Part shown: positions 9,256 through 16,783 of the stretch, one piece after another
Layout of the letters: each line of letters begins with the position of its first letter
Numbering within the stretch: position 1 is the first letter of the stretch
From: Oceanibaculum nanhaiense
GTDB taxonomy: Bacteria > Pseudomonadota > Alphaproteobacteria > Oceanibaculales > Oceanibaculaceae
Direction: 5' to 3'
NCBI RefSeq assembly: GCF_002148795.1
Contig: NZ_MPOB01000004.1
Location: 62,001 to 126,000, forward strand
DNA: 64,000 nt
Position numbers and translations under genes: made by a program
The notes under the pieces: generated by a model
Databases searched by the model: none
Told to the model about the DNA's origin: nothing
What the model saw: only the letters and a program-made list of their open reading frames with translations

Positions 9256-10488
9256 GTGCCCTATTTCGATATTCTTGAGACCCGCGACCCGGCGGTGCGC
9301 GAGGCGCAGTTGCTGTCCCGCCTGCCGGCGCTGGTCGCGCATGCGAGGGGCCAGACCGACTATTTCGGCAAGCTGCTGGCTAAAATCGATCCGGCCGGGG
9401 TGACCAGCCGGGAGGCGCTGGCGACGCTGCCGGTTACCCGCAAGGGTGATCTGATCGAGTTACAGAAGGAAAACCCGCCCTTCGGCGGGCTGAACGCCAA
9501 GCGGCCCAGCGCGCTGGCGCGCATCTTCATGTCGCCGGGTCCGATCTACGATCCCGAAGGGCAGGGACGCGACTATTGGCGCTTCGCCCGCGCGCTCTAT
9601 GCCGCCGGATTCCGACCCTGCGACATCCTGCACAACAGCTTCTCCTATCATCTGACACCGGCCGGATCGATGCTGGAAACGGCGGCGCATGCGCTGGGCT
9701 GCGCCGTGGTGCCGGCAGGGACCGGCCAGACCGAACTGCAGCTGCGCGCGATATCCGATATCCGCCCGTCCGGCTATGCCGGCACGCCCTCCTTCCTGAA
9801 GATCCTGTTCGAGAAGGCCGCGGAAACCGGCGCCGATATGTCGTGCCTGACGAAGGCGCTGGTCTCGGGCGAGGCGCTGCCACCCTCGCTGCGTACCGAA
9901 CTTGCGGGCTATGGCTGCCAGGTGCTGCAATGCTATGCGACTGCCGATCTGGGGCTGATCGCCTACGAATCCTCGGCGCAGGAGGGCATGATCGTGGATG
10001 AGGGGGTGATCGTCGAGATCGTGCGCCCCGGCACCGGCGATCCGGTGCCCGACGGTGAGGTGGGGGAGGTTGTCGTCACCACCCTGACGCCGGATTACCC
10101 GCTGATCCGCTTCGGCACCGGCGACATGTCCGCCATCCTGCCGGGGCAGAGTCCCTGCGGACGCACCAACTGGCGCATCAAGGGCTGGATGGGCCGGGCC
10201 GATCAGACCACCAAGGTGAAGGGCATGTTCGTCCATCCGGGGCAGGTGGCCGATGCCGCAAAGCGCCATCCCGAAATCGCCCGCTTCCGGCTGGTGGTTG
10301 GCGGTACCGCCGGCCGCGACGAGATGGTACTACGCTGCGAGGTACAAAAGCAGGATACGGCGCTGGCCGCCCGCATCGCCGAGAGCCTGCAGGCCACGAC
10401 CAAGCTGAAGGGAACGGTCGAGCTGGTGGCGCCCGGCAGCCTGCCGAATGACGGCAAGGTGATCGAGGACACCCGCAGCTACACGTAG
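9256..10488 (+). CDS. phenylacetate-CoA ligase-like (PaaK family) protein with degenerate P-loop
   Basis: A 410-residue ANL-superfamily protein of the PaaK branch. The start is a GTG preceded by GGCGAGGA. C-terminal features are preserved: RFGTGDMSAI (Asp that holds the ribose), GRADQTTKVKGMFVHP (hinge) and a late LPNDGKVIED with a possible catalytic Lys. In contrast, the usual SSGTTGxPT phosphate loop is replaced by MSPGPIYDPEG around residue 97, so canonical ATP binding is doubtful. As the last gene of the Liv-type operon it may be a second CoA ligase for the imported acid or a specialised partner of the first ligase. The family call is firm; activity is not. Confidence 0.82.
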   Translation: MPYFDILETRDPAVREAQLLSRLPALVAHARGQTDYFGKLLAKIDPAGVTSREALATLPVTRKGDLIELQKENPPFGGLNAKRPSALARIFMSPGPIYDPEGQGRDYWRFARALYAAGFRPCDILHNSFSYHLTPAGSMLETAAHALGCAVVPAGTGQTELQLRAISDIRPSGYAGTPSFLKILFEKAAETGADMSCLTKALVSGEALPPSLRTELAGYGCQVLQCYATADLGLIAYESSAQEGMIVDEGVIVEIVRPGTGDPVPDGEVGEVVVTTLTPDYPLIRFGTGDMSAILPGQSPCGRTNWRIKGWMGRADQTTKVKGMFVHPGQVADAAKRHPEIARFRLVVGGTAGRDEMVLRCEVQKQDTALAARIAESLQATTKLKGTVELVAPGSLPNDGKVIEDTRSYT

Positions 10489-10504
10489 GTGCTATGCTGC
10501 TGGT

Positions 10505-10855
10505 ATGACAGCGCGCGCGAACAGCCGGCAGCAAGAGCAGAAGAGGCGGCAGCGCCGTGCCTATCGGCTGCTGGGGCTGTTCAGTGCCGTCTGGATCGTC
10601 GGCGTTGCCACCGTCTGGCTTTTTACCTGGCCGCCGACAACACAGGTTTATGACGCAACCTATTATGCCGGGCAGCGCGATTGCCGGGCGCGCTATGCCG
10701 GGAATTACGAGCGGGTGGAGCGCTGCATCAACCTGTTCAACCTGCAATATCTGCGCAGCCGCAACGGCCACGCCATCAGCGGGTTTCTGGTGGCGCTGTT
10801 CCCGCCCCTGCTGGGATTCTTCACGCTGCACATTCGCGACCGTATGCGGCGTTGA
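10505..10855 (+). CDS. small two-span membrane protein of unknown function
   Basis: A 116-residue protein that I do not recognise. A basic, Arg/Gln-rich N terminus (about 20 residues) precedes a hydrophobic segment LLGLFSAVWIVGVATVWLF, a roughly 45-residue polar loop with two Cys (DCRARYAGNYERVERC), a second hydrophobic segment near residues 88-108 and a basic tail. The positive-inside rule predicts both ends in the cytoplasm and the two-Cys loop in the periplasm. It lies 16 bp after the PaaK-like gene and 67 bp before ccmA, so it could belong to either operon; the periplasmic Cys pair next to a thiol-handling Ccm operon may be coincidence. Confidence 0.6.
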   Translation: MTARANSRQQEQKRRQRRAYRLLGLFSAVWIVGVATVWLFTWPPTTQVYDATYYAGQRDCRARYAGNYERVERCINLFNLQYLRSRNGHAISGFLVALFPPLLGFFTLHIRDRMRR

Positions 10856-10922
10856 TCGCGCCCGCGCCGGTTGCGACCCCCTGTCCGCTGGACCGCGACC
10901 GCATCAAAGACTAAGAAGAGGC

Positions 10923-11564
10923 ATGGACGATTTCAGCGGCAACGGCCTTTCCTGCCGGCGTGGCGACAGGCTTGTCTTTACCGGCGTCGATTTTTCGCTG
11001 CCGGCTGGCGGCGCGTTGCTGCTGCGCGGACCGAATGGCAGCGGCAAGTCGAGCCTGCTGCGCATCATGGCGGGACTGTTGCCGGCGGTGGCGGGCACGC
11101 TGACGCGCGGCGGAGAACCCGTCGCGGCGGAACCGGACGCGCACCGCGCCGACCTTTGCTATGTCGGCCATCTGGATGCGGTGAAACCGACGCTGACCGT
11201 TCTGGAGAATCTCAGCTTCTGGGCCGGCCTGCACGATGAAGACAGCGGGGAGCGGGTGCGCGCCGCGCTGCACCGCTTCGGCATCGCGCATCTGGCCGAC
11301 GCGCCGGGGCGCTGGCTGTCCGCCGGGCAGAAGCGGCGGCTGGCCCTGTCGCGTCTGCTGGCGGCACAGACCGGCCTGTGGCTGCTGGACGAGCCGACGG
11401 TGGCGCTGGATATCGCCTCCATCAAGGTGCTGGAAGAAATCATGGCGGAACACCGCGCCGAGGGCGGTATGGTCGTGCTGTCCACGCATGCCGAAATAGA
11501 CCTGCCGGGCGCCGACGTGCTGGCCATGGACGCTTTCGCCCCGGACCGGCGGGAGGCGGCATGA
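10923..11564 (+). CDS. ccmA: CcmA, heme exporter ATP-binding subunit
   Basis: A 213-residue ABC ATPase of the CcmABCD complex, which uses ATP to release holo-CcmE from CcmCD in System I cytochrome c maturation. Walker A is GPNGSGKSS (residues 36-44), the signature LSAGQKRRLALSRLL, Walker B LWLLDEPTVALD and the switch His in LSTHAE. The length matches the family (about 205-215). It is the first gene of an unbroken ccmABCDEFGHI cluster, and its stop overlaps the ccmB start (ATGA at 11561). Confidence 0.95.
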   Translation: MDDFSGNGLSCRRGDRLVFTGVDFSLPAGGALLLRGPNGSGKSSLLRIMAGLLPAVAGTLTRGGEPVAAEPDAHRADLCYVGHLDAVKPTLTVLENLSFWAGLHDEDSGERVRAALHRFGIAHLADAPGRWLSAGQKRRLALSRLLAAQTGLWLLDEPTVALDIASIKVLEEIMAEHRAEGGMVVLSTHAEIDLPGADVLAMDAFAPDRREAA

Positions 11565-12241
11565 GCGCGCTGGGACTCGGCGGTTTCGGCGCCGTGCTCG
11601 GCCGGGATTTACGGCTGGCCGGGCGGCAGGGTTCCGACGTGCTGCTGGTGGTCGGCTTCTTCGTGCTGGGCGCGGTGCTGTTCCCCTTCGCCGTGGGGCC
11701 GGACGCCGCGGTGCTGGCGCGGATATCCGGCGGTGTGATCTGGGTGATGGCGCTGCTGGCGGCCATGCTGTCGCTGGACCGGCTGTTCCAGGCGGATTAT
11801 GAGGATGGCTCGCTGGAACTGCTGGTACTGTCGCCGCTGCCGCTGGGCTTCCTGGTGCTGGCCAAATGCCTGGCGCATTGGCTGACCACCGGCCTGCCGT
11901 TGCTGGTCGCCGCACCGGTGCTGGCGATCCTTTTGAACTTGCCGCTGGACGGGTTCGTCGCCCTGGTGCTGGCGATGGCGCTGGGCACCCCGACCTTGAG
12001 CCTGCTGGGCGCGGTCGGCGCGGCCTTGTCGCTGGGCGCGCGCCGGTCCGGCGTGCTGATGTCGCTGCTGGTCTTGCCCTTGACCGTCCCCGTGCTGATC
12101 TTCGGGGTGGCGGCGGTGGATGCGGCGGTCGGCGGCTATCCGACCGCGCCGCACCTCATGTTGCTGGCGGCGCTGTTCCTGGCGGCGTTGCCGCTGTGTC
12201 CCTGGGCGGCATCGGCGGCCCTGCGCCATGCGGTGGAATAG
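11561..12241 (+). CDS. ccmB: CcmB, heme exporter membrane subunit
   Basis: A 226-residue integral membrane protein with about six hydrophobic segments and the family-typical piece DGSLELLVLSPLPLGFLVLAK cut by the cytoplasmic loop near residue 90. It forms the membrane part of the CcmAB transporter that acts with CcmC and CcmD. The ATG at 11561 overlaps the ccmA stop, which indicates translational coupling. The length is usual for CcmB (about 220). Confidence 0.95.
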   Translation: MSALGLGGFGAVLGRDLRLAGRQGSDVLLVVGFFVLGAVLFPFAVGPDAAVLARISGGVIWVMALLAAMLSLDRLFQADYEDGSLELLVLSPLPLGFLVLAKCLAHWLTTGLPLLVAAPVLAILLNLPLDGFVALVLAMALGTPTLSLLGAVGAALSLGARRSGVLMSLLVLPLTVPVLIFGVAAVDAAVGGYPTAPHLMLLAALFLAALPLCPWAASAALRHAVE

Positions 12242-12245
12242 AGAG

Positions 12246-12983
12246 ATGTCGAAACTGCATTTTCTTGCGAACCCGGCCCGGTTTTCCCGGCTTAGCGCCT
12301 TGCTGCTGCCGTGGCTGACGCTGGCGACCGTGCTGCTGATGGGGGCTGGCCTCTATCTTGGCCTGTTCGACTCGCCGCCCGACTATCAGCAGGGCGAGAC
12401 GGTGCGCATCATGTATGTGCATGTGCCGGCCGCCTGGATGGCGATGGGCTGCTACAGTTCGATGGCCATCGCCAGCGCCATGGCGCTGATCTGGCGGCAT
12501 CCGCTGGCCGATCTGATTGCGCAGGAGAGCGCGCCGATCGGCGCCTGCTTCACCGTGATCGCGCTGGTGACCGGTGCGTTGTGGGGGCAGCCGATGTGGG
12601 GCACCTGGTGGGTGTGGGATGCGCGGCTGACCTCGGTGCTGGTACTGCTGTTCCTGTATCTCGGCTATATCGCGCTGGTGAACGCCTTTGACGATCCGCA
12701 GCGCGGCGCGCGCGCCGGCGCGGTGCTGGCGCTGGTCGGATGGATCAACATCCCGATCATCAAATTCTCCGTCGATTGGTGGAACACGCTGCACCAGCCG
12801 GCCAGCGTCGCGCGGCTGGACGGGCCGGCGATCCATCCGGCGATGCTGACGCCGCTGCTGCTGATGGGGCTGGCCTTCCTGCTGCTCTATCTCGTGCTGC
12901 TGCTGCTGCGCGTGCGAGGCCGGCTGATCGAGCGCCGCATCCAGGTGCTGCGCCAGCGCCAGATGGAAGGCTGGGATACGTGA
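12246..12983 (+). CDS. ccmC: CcmC, heme-handling membrane protein
   Basis: A 245-residue, six-span membrane protein of the heme-handling family. It carries the tryptophan-rich WWD-type motif MWGTWWVWDARLTS in the third periplasmic region, flanked by periplasmic His residues (for example YVHVPAAW) that ligate heme. CcmC presents heme to the CcmE histidine. The ATG at 12246 follows the ccmB stop by 4 bp. The next gene, ccmD, is separated by an unusual 116-bp gap in this otherwise tight operon. Confidence 0.95.
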   Translation: MSKLHFLANPARFSRLSALLLPWLTLATVLLMGAGLYLGLFDSPPDYQQGETVRIMYVHVPAAWMAMGCYSSMAIASAMALIWRHPLADLIAQESAPIGACFTVIALVTGALWGQPMWGTWWVWDARLTSVLVLLFLYLGYIALVNAFDDPQRGARAGAVLALVGWINIPIIKFSVDWWNTLHQPASVARLDGPAIHPAMLTPLLLMGLAFLLLYLVLLLLRVRGRLIERRIQVLRQRQMEGWDT

Positions 12984-13003
12984 CCATGACCAAGGGAGAC
13001 GAG

Positions 13004-13063
13004 ATGCCGCAGCGTTTCAGGGCGCATGCGTCTGGTTTCACCGGTAAGACTTCCTATCCTTAA
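13004..13063 (+). CDS. possible 19-residue ORF between ccmC and ccmD
   Basis: An ATG at 13004 is preceded by AAGGGAGACGAG, a plausible ribosome-binding region, and reads 19 codons to TAA at 13061; an in-frame ATG at 12986 would give 25. The peptide (MPQRFRAHASGF then seven more residues) is basic and has no recognisable motif. It may be a real leader peptide or only remnant sequence. The only support is the ribosome site and its position in the one large gap of the ccm operon. Confidence 0.2.
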   Translation: MPQRFRAHASGFTGKTSYP

Positions 13064-13099
13064 GACACGAATCACGATGCCAGAGGATCGGGTGCCAAT

Positions 13100-13273
13100 T
13101 TGACTGATCTTTCCAGCTATCTCGCCATGGGGGGCCATGGTGTCTATGTCTGGTCGTCCTATGCGGTGGCGGCCATCGGGCTGATCGTGCTGCTGGCGGC
13201 GACGCTGGCCGGCCTGCGTCGGCGCGAGGCCGAACTGCGCCGGCTGGAGAACGCCGCGGGAGAACGCCCATGA
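13100..13273 (+). CDS. ccmD: CcmD, small heme exporter subunit (TTG start)
   Basis: A 57-residue protein that begins MTDLSSYLAMGGHGVYVW, matching the typical CcmD start (acidic residues, then MGG and YVW before one membrane span). The hydrophobic span is near residues 20-38, followed by a charged tail RRREAELRRLE. CcmD stabilises the CcmC-CcmE adduct and helps release holo-CcmE. The start is TTG at 13100: an in-frame stop at 13061 and no upstream ATG or GTG leave it as the best choice, with ATG 13127 too short for the motif. The stop overlaps the ccmE ATG (13270). Confidence 0.88.
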   Translation: MTDLSSYLAMGGHGVYVWSSYAVAAIGLIVLLAATLAGLRRREAELRRLENAAGERP

Positions 13274-13746
13274 GCAAGGGGCGGATCAAGGCAGGCACGC
13301 GCAAGAAGCGCCGGCTCTACATTGTCGGCCTTGGCATGCTGGCGCTCGCCTCGGCGACGGCGCTGGTGCTGAACGCCTTCGAGGACAATCTGGTGTTCTT
13401 CTTCAGCCCCAGCGATCTGCAGGCCAAGCCGATGGAGGATGGCCGCCCGTTCCGCCTCGGCGGGCTGGTCGAGGAGGGCAGCGTGCAGCGCCCGGACGGC
13501 CTGACCATTACCTTCCGGGTGACCGATACGATGAACGCGCTGCCGGTCACCTATACCGGCGTGCTGCCCGACCTGTTCCGCGAGGGGCAGGGGGTGGTTG
13601 CCGAGGGCCAGCTGAAGCAGGGCGTGTTCGTCGCCCGCGAGGTGCTGGCGAAGCACGACGAGACCTACATGCCGCCGGAGGTGGCCGAAGCGCTGAAGCG
13701 GGCCGAGCATTGGCGCGAAGACGCATCGCAGAGCGTCCGGAAGTGA
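13270..13746 (+). CDS. ccmE: CcmE, periplasmic heme chaperone
   Basis: A 158-residue membrane-anchored OB-fold chaperone that binds heme covalently. A basic N terminus (KGRIKAGTRKKRR) precedes one membrane span (residues 16-36), with a periplasmic beta-barrel after it. The heme-binding motif HDETY is intact: His129 for the covalent bond and Tyr133 as axial ligand. The start overlaps the ccmD stop by ATGA. Length and motif are fully typical of CcmE. Confidence 0.96.
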   Translation: MSKGRIKAGTRKKRRLYIVGLGMLALASATALVLNAFEDNLVFFFSPSDLQAKPMEDGRPFRLGGLVEEGSVQRPDGLTITFRVTDTMNALPVTYTGVLPDLFREGQGVVAEGQLKQGVFVAREVLAKHDETYMPPEVAEALKRAEHWREDASQSVRK

Positions 13747-13756
13747 GTATCCGCCG

Positions 13757-15742
13757 ATGATCGCCGAAATTGGCCATTTCGCCCTGGTTCTGGCGCTGCT
13801 TGTCGCGGCGGTGCAGTCGTTGCTGCCGATGCTGGGGGCGTCACGCGGATCGGCGGCACTGATGGCGACCGGCCCGGCGGCAGCGGTGGTGCAGTTCGCC
13901 TTGGTGGCGGCCGCCTTCCTGGCGCTGACCTGGGCCTTCGTGACCTCCGACTTCTCGGTCGCGAATGTGATGCAGAACTCGCATTCCGCCAAGCCGATGC
14001 TCTACAAGGTGACCGGCGTGTGGGGCAATCATGAGGGCTCCATGCTGCTGTGGTCGCTGATCCTGGCGTTGTTCGGCGCCATGGTCGGGATGTTCGGCCG
14101 CAACCTGCCGCCCAGCCTGAAGGCCCGTGTGCTGTCGGTGCAGGGCATGATCGGCGTCGGCTTCCTGCTGTTCATCCTGTTGACCTCCAACCCGTTCGAG
14201 CGGGTGTTCCCGCCGCCGCTGGACGGCAACGACCTGAACCCGTTGCTGCAGGACCCGGGCCTGGCCTTCCATCCACCCTTCCTGTATCTCGGCTATGTCG
14301 GCTTCTCGGTCGCCTTTTCCTTCGCCGTGGCGGCGCTGATCGAGGGCCGGGTCGATCCCGCCTGGGCGCGCTGGGTGCGGCCCTGGACGCTGGCCGCCTG
14401 GACCGCGCTGACGCTGGGCATCGCGCTGGGCAGCTGGTGGGCCTATTACGAGCTGGGCTGGGGCGGCTGGTGGTTCTGGGACCCGGTGGAGAATGCCTCC
14501 TTCCTGCCGTGGCTGGCCGGCACGGCGCTGCTGCATTCCGCTGTCGTGGTGGAAAAGCGCGACGCGCTGAAGAGCTGGACCATCCTGCTGGCGATCCTCA
14601 CCTTCGGCCTCAGCCTGATGGGCACCTTCCTGGTGCGCTCCGGCATCCTCACCTCGGTGCATGCCTTCGCCGTCGATCCCGACCGCGGCGCCTTCATCCT
14701 GGCGCTTCTGGTGATCGCGGTGGGCGGCTCGCTGGTACTCTATGCCTTGCGCGCGCCGGCCTTGCAGCCCGGCGGGCTGTTCCAGCCGGTCAGCCGCGAG
14801 GGCGGGCTGGTGCTGAACAATCTGCTGCTGGCGACGGCGACGGCGACGGTGCTGCTCGGCACGCTCTATCCGCTGCTGCTGGATGCGATGACTGGGGAGC
14901 GTGTCTCGGTCGGTCCGCCCTTCTTCAACGCCACCTTCATTCCCCTGATGGTGCCGCTGGTCATGCTGATGGCGGTTGGGCCGATGCTGGCCTGGAAGCG
15001 CGCCGATCTGGCCGGTGTGCTGGGCCGGCTGTGGGTTGCCATCGGCATCACCGCCGTGGTCGCGCTGGCGGTGTTCTATTTTGCCACGCGCGCGCCGGTG
15101 CTGTCGGCCTTCGGCTTCGCGCTGGCGACCTGGCTGCTGATGGGCGTGCTGACCGACTGGGCGGAGCGGACGAAACTGTTCCGCGTGCCGCTGGCCGATG
15201 CGCTGCGCCGTGCACGCGGGCTGCAGCGCTCCTCCTACGGCATGTGGATCGCCCATGCCGGCATGGCGGTGGTGATCTACGGCATGACCGGCGACATCCT
15301 GTGGAAGACCGAATCCGTGACCGCCTCTCGTCCGGGCGAGACGCTGTCGATTGCCGGATACGATCTAAAATTCGATGCGGTGCGCCGCGTGCAGGGGCCG
15401 AATTATCAGGCCGATCAGGGCCAGTTCACGGTGCGCCGGAACGGCGACTTCGTTGCCGAGATGTTTCCGGAACGCCGGGTCTATCCGGTGACCCGCATGC
15501 CGACGACCGAGGCGGCGATCCGCAGCAACGGCTTTGCCGACCTCTATGTGGTGATCGGCGAGAGCAATGAGGGCGGGCTGTGGACCGTGCGGCTCTACCA
15601 TAATCCGTTGGTGCCCTGGATCTGGTTCGGCGCAGTCATCATGGCGGCGGGCGGGCTGGTCTCGCTGGCCGACCGCCGGCTGCGCGTCGGCGCCCCGGCG
15701 CGGCAGTCGCGCGCTGCCGCCCTGCCGGCCGCAGCGGAATAG
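13757..15742 (+). CDS. ccmF: CcmF, cytochrome c heme lyase subunit
   Basis: A 661-residue, multi-span membrane protein that with CcmH and CcmI ligates heme to apocytochrome c. The WWD motif WGGWWFWDPVENASFLPWL lies around residue 235 and periplasmic His residues of the family (for example NHEGSMLLW near 95) are present. The C-terminal third holds the large periplasmic loop (about residues 510-610) before a last membrane span. The length matches other CcmF proteins. It begins 10 bp after ccmE. Confidence 0.96.
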   Translation: MIAEIGHFALVLALLVAAVQSLLPMLGASRGSAALMATGPAAAVVQFALVAAAFLALTWAFVTSDFSVANVMQNSHSAKPMLYKVTGVWGNHEGSMLLWSLILALFGAMVGMFGRNLPPSLKARVLSVQGMIGVGFLLFILLTSNPFERVFPPPLDGNDLNPLLQDPGLAFHPPFLYLGYVGFSVAFSFAVAALIEGRVDPAWARWVRPWTLAAWTALTLGIALGSWWAYYELGWGGWWFWDPVENASFLPWLAGTALLHSAVVVEKRDALKSWTILLAILTFGLSLMGTFLVRSGILTSVHAFAVDPDRGAFILALLVIAVGGSLVLYALRAPALQPGGLFQPVSREGGLVLNNLLLATATATVLLGTLYPLLLDAMTGERVSVGPPFFNATFIPLMVPLVMLMAVGPMLAWKRADLAGVLGRLWVAIGITAVVALAVFYFATRAPVLSAFGFALATWLLMGVLTDWAERTKLFRVPLADALRRARGLQRSSYGMWIAHAGMAVVIYGMTGDILWKTESVTASRPGETLSIAGYDLKFDAVRRVQGPNYQADQGQFTVRRNGDFVAEMFPERRVYPVTRMPTTEAAIRSNGFADLYVVIGESNEGGLWTVRLYHNPLVPWIWFGAVIMAAGGLVSLADRRLRVGAPARQSRAAALPAAAE

Positions 15743-15751
15743 GCGGTTTTC

Positions 15752-16279
15752 ATGCGTCGTCTGCTTTATCTGCTGCCGGTGCTGCTGTTCGTCGCCGTCG
15801 CCGCCTATTTCGCGGTCGGTCTGACGCGCGACCCGCAGACCCTGCCCTCGGCGATGATCGACAAGCCGGCCCCTGCCTTCGCCCTGCCGCCCGCTATCGA
15901 AGGCGTGCCTGGCCTGTCCGACGCGGACCTGAAGGGGCAGGTGGCGCTGGTCAATGTCTTTGCCTCCTGGTGCGCGCCCTGCCGCATCGAACATCCGCTG
16001 CTGACCGGCCTCGCCCGCGAGGGGCTGACGATCTTCGGCATCAACCAGAAGGACAAGCCCGAGGCGGCGGCGAAGTTCCTGGCCGAGCTCGGCAACCCCT
16101 ACACCCGCATCGGCGCCGACCGGGACGGCCGCGTTTCCATCGACTGGGGCGTCTATGGCGTGCCGGAGACTTATGTGATCGACCGAGACGGCCATATCCG
16201 CTACCGCCATGTCGGCGTGCTGACGGCGAAGGATATCGAACAGACCATCCGCCCGCTGCTGCGGGAGTTGTCGCGGTGA
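15752..16279 (+). CDS. ccmG: CcmG/DsbE, thiol-disulfide oxidoreductase
   Basis: A 175-residue membrane-anchored thioredoxin-fold protein. The N-terminal hydrophobic segment (about residues 4-23) is a membrane anchor and the active site is WCAPC (residues 73-77). It reduces apocytochrome or CcmH cysteines before heme attachment. A typical VYGVPETYVIDRDG stretch with the cis-proline follows near residue 133. It lies 9 bp after ccmF and its stop overlaps the ccmH GTG start. Confidence 0.95.
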   Translation: MRRLLYLLPVLLFVAVAAYFAVGLTRDPQTLPSAMIDKPAPAFALPPAIEGVPGLSDADLKGQVALVNVFASWCAPCRIEHPLLTGLAREGLTIFGINQKDKPEAAAKFLAELGNPYTRIGADRDGRVSIDWGVYGVPETYVIDRDGHIRYRHVGVLTAKDIEQTIRPLLRELSR

Positions 16280-16758
16280 GGGCGTTCGCCGCACTGGCGT
16301 TTCTGATTGCCCTGCTGCCGGCGGTTGCCGGCGCGGTGCAGCCGGATGAGATGCTGGCCGATCCGGCGCTGGAGGCGCGGGCGCGCGATATCGGCAAGGA
16401 GTTGCGCTGCCTGGTCTGCCAGAACGAATCGATCGAGGAATCGAACGCCGAACTGGCCCGCGACCTGCGCCTGCTGGTGCGCGAACGGCTGACGCAGGGC
16501 GAGAGTGACGATCAGGTGCGGGCCTTCGTGGTGCAGCGCTATGGCGATTTCGTGCTGCTGAAGCCGCCGGTGAAGCCGTCCACCTGGATTCTCTGGTATG
16601 GGCCGGCGGGCATCCTGCTGCTGGGCGGCATCGGCGTGCTGCTCTATCTGCGCGGGCGTCGCAAGGCGGCCGCCGCGGCGCCGCGCGAGGCGGTTCCGCT
16701 CGATGCCGAGGAGCAACGCCGGCTGGCAACGCTGATGGCCGAGGGTGACCCGAAATGA
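16276..16758 (+). CDS. ccmH: CcmH, apocytochrome reductase
   Basis: A 160-residue membrane-anchored protein. A GTG start at 16276 overlaps the ccmG stop (GTGA) and gives an ordinary signal/anchor (RAFAALAFLIALLPAVAGA). The LRCLVC motif provides the redox pair Cys45/Cys48, which binds apocytochrome c thiols. A second membrane span (about residues 108-126) and a cytoplasmic tail follow. The gene end carries a 17-bp tandem duplication that separates its stop from the ccmI start. Confidence 0.95.
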   Translation: MRAFAALAFLIALLPAVAGAVQPDEMLADPALEARARDIGKELRCLVCQNESIEESNAELARDLRLLVRERLTQGESDDQVRAFVVQRYGDFVLLKPPVKPSTWILWYGPAGILLLGGIGVLLYLRGRRKAAAAAPREAVPLDAEEQRRLATLMAEGDPK

Positions 16759-16783
16759 TGGTCTGGCCGAAATGATGATGTGG
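16750..16783. repeat. 17-bp tandem duplication across the ccmH stop/ccmI start
   Basis: CCGAAATGATGGTCTGG (16750-16766) is followed directly by a near copy (16767-16783); the first 11 bases are identical. The first copy contains the ccmH stop and an ATGATG; the second contains the ATGs used by ccmI. It looks like a small slippage duplication of a former ATGA overlap. Confidence 0.75.
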
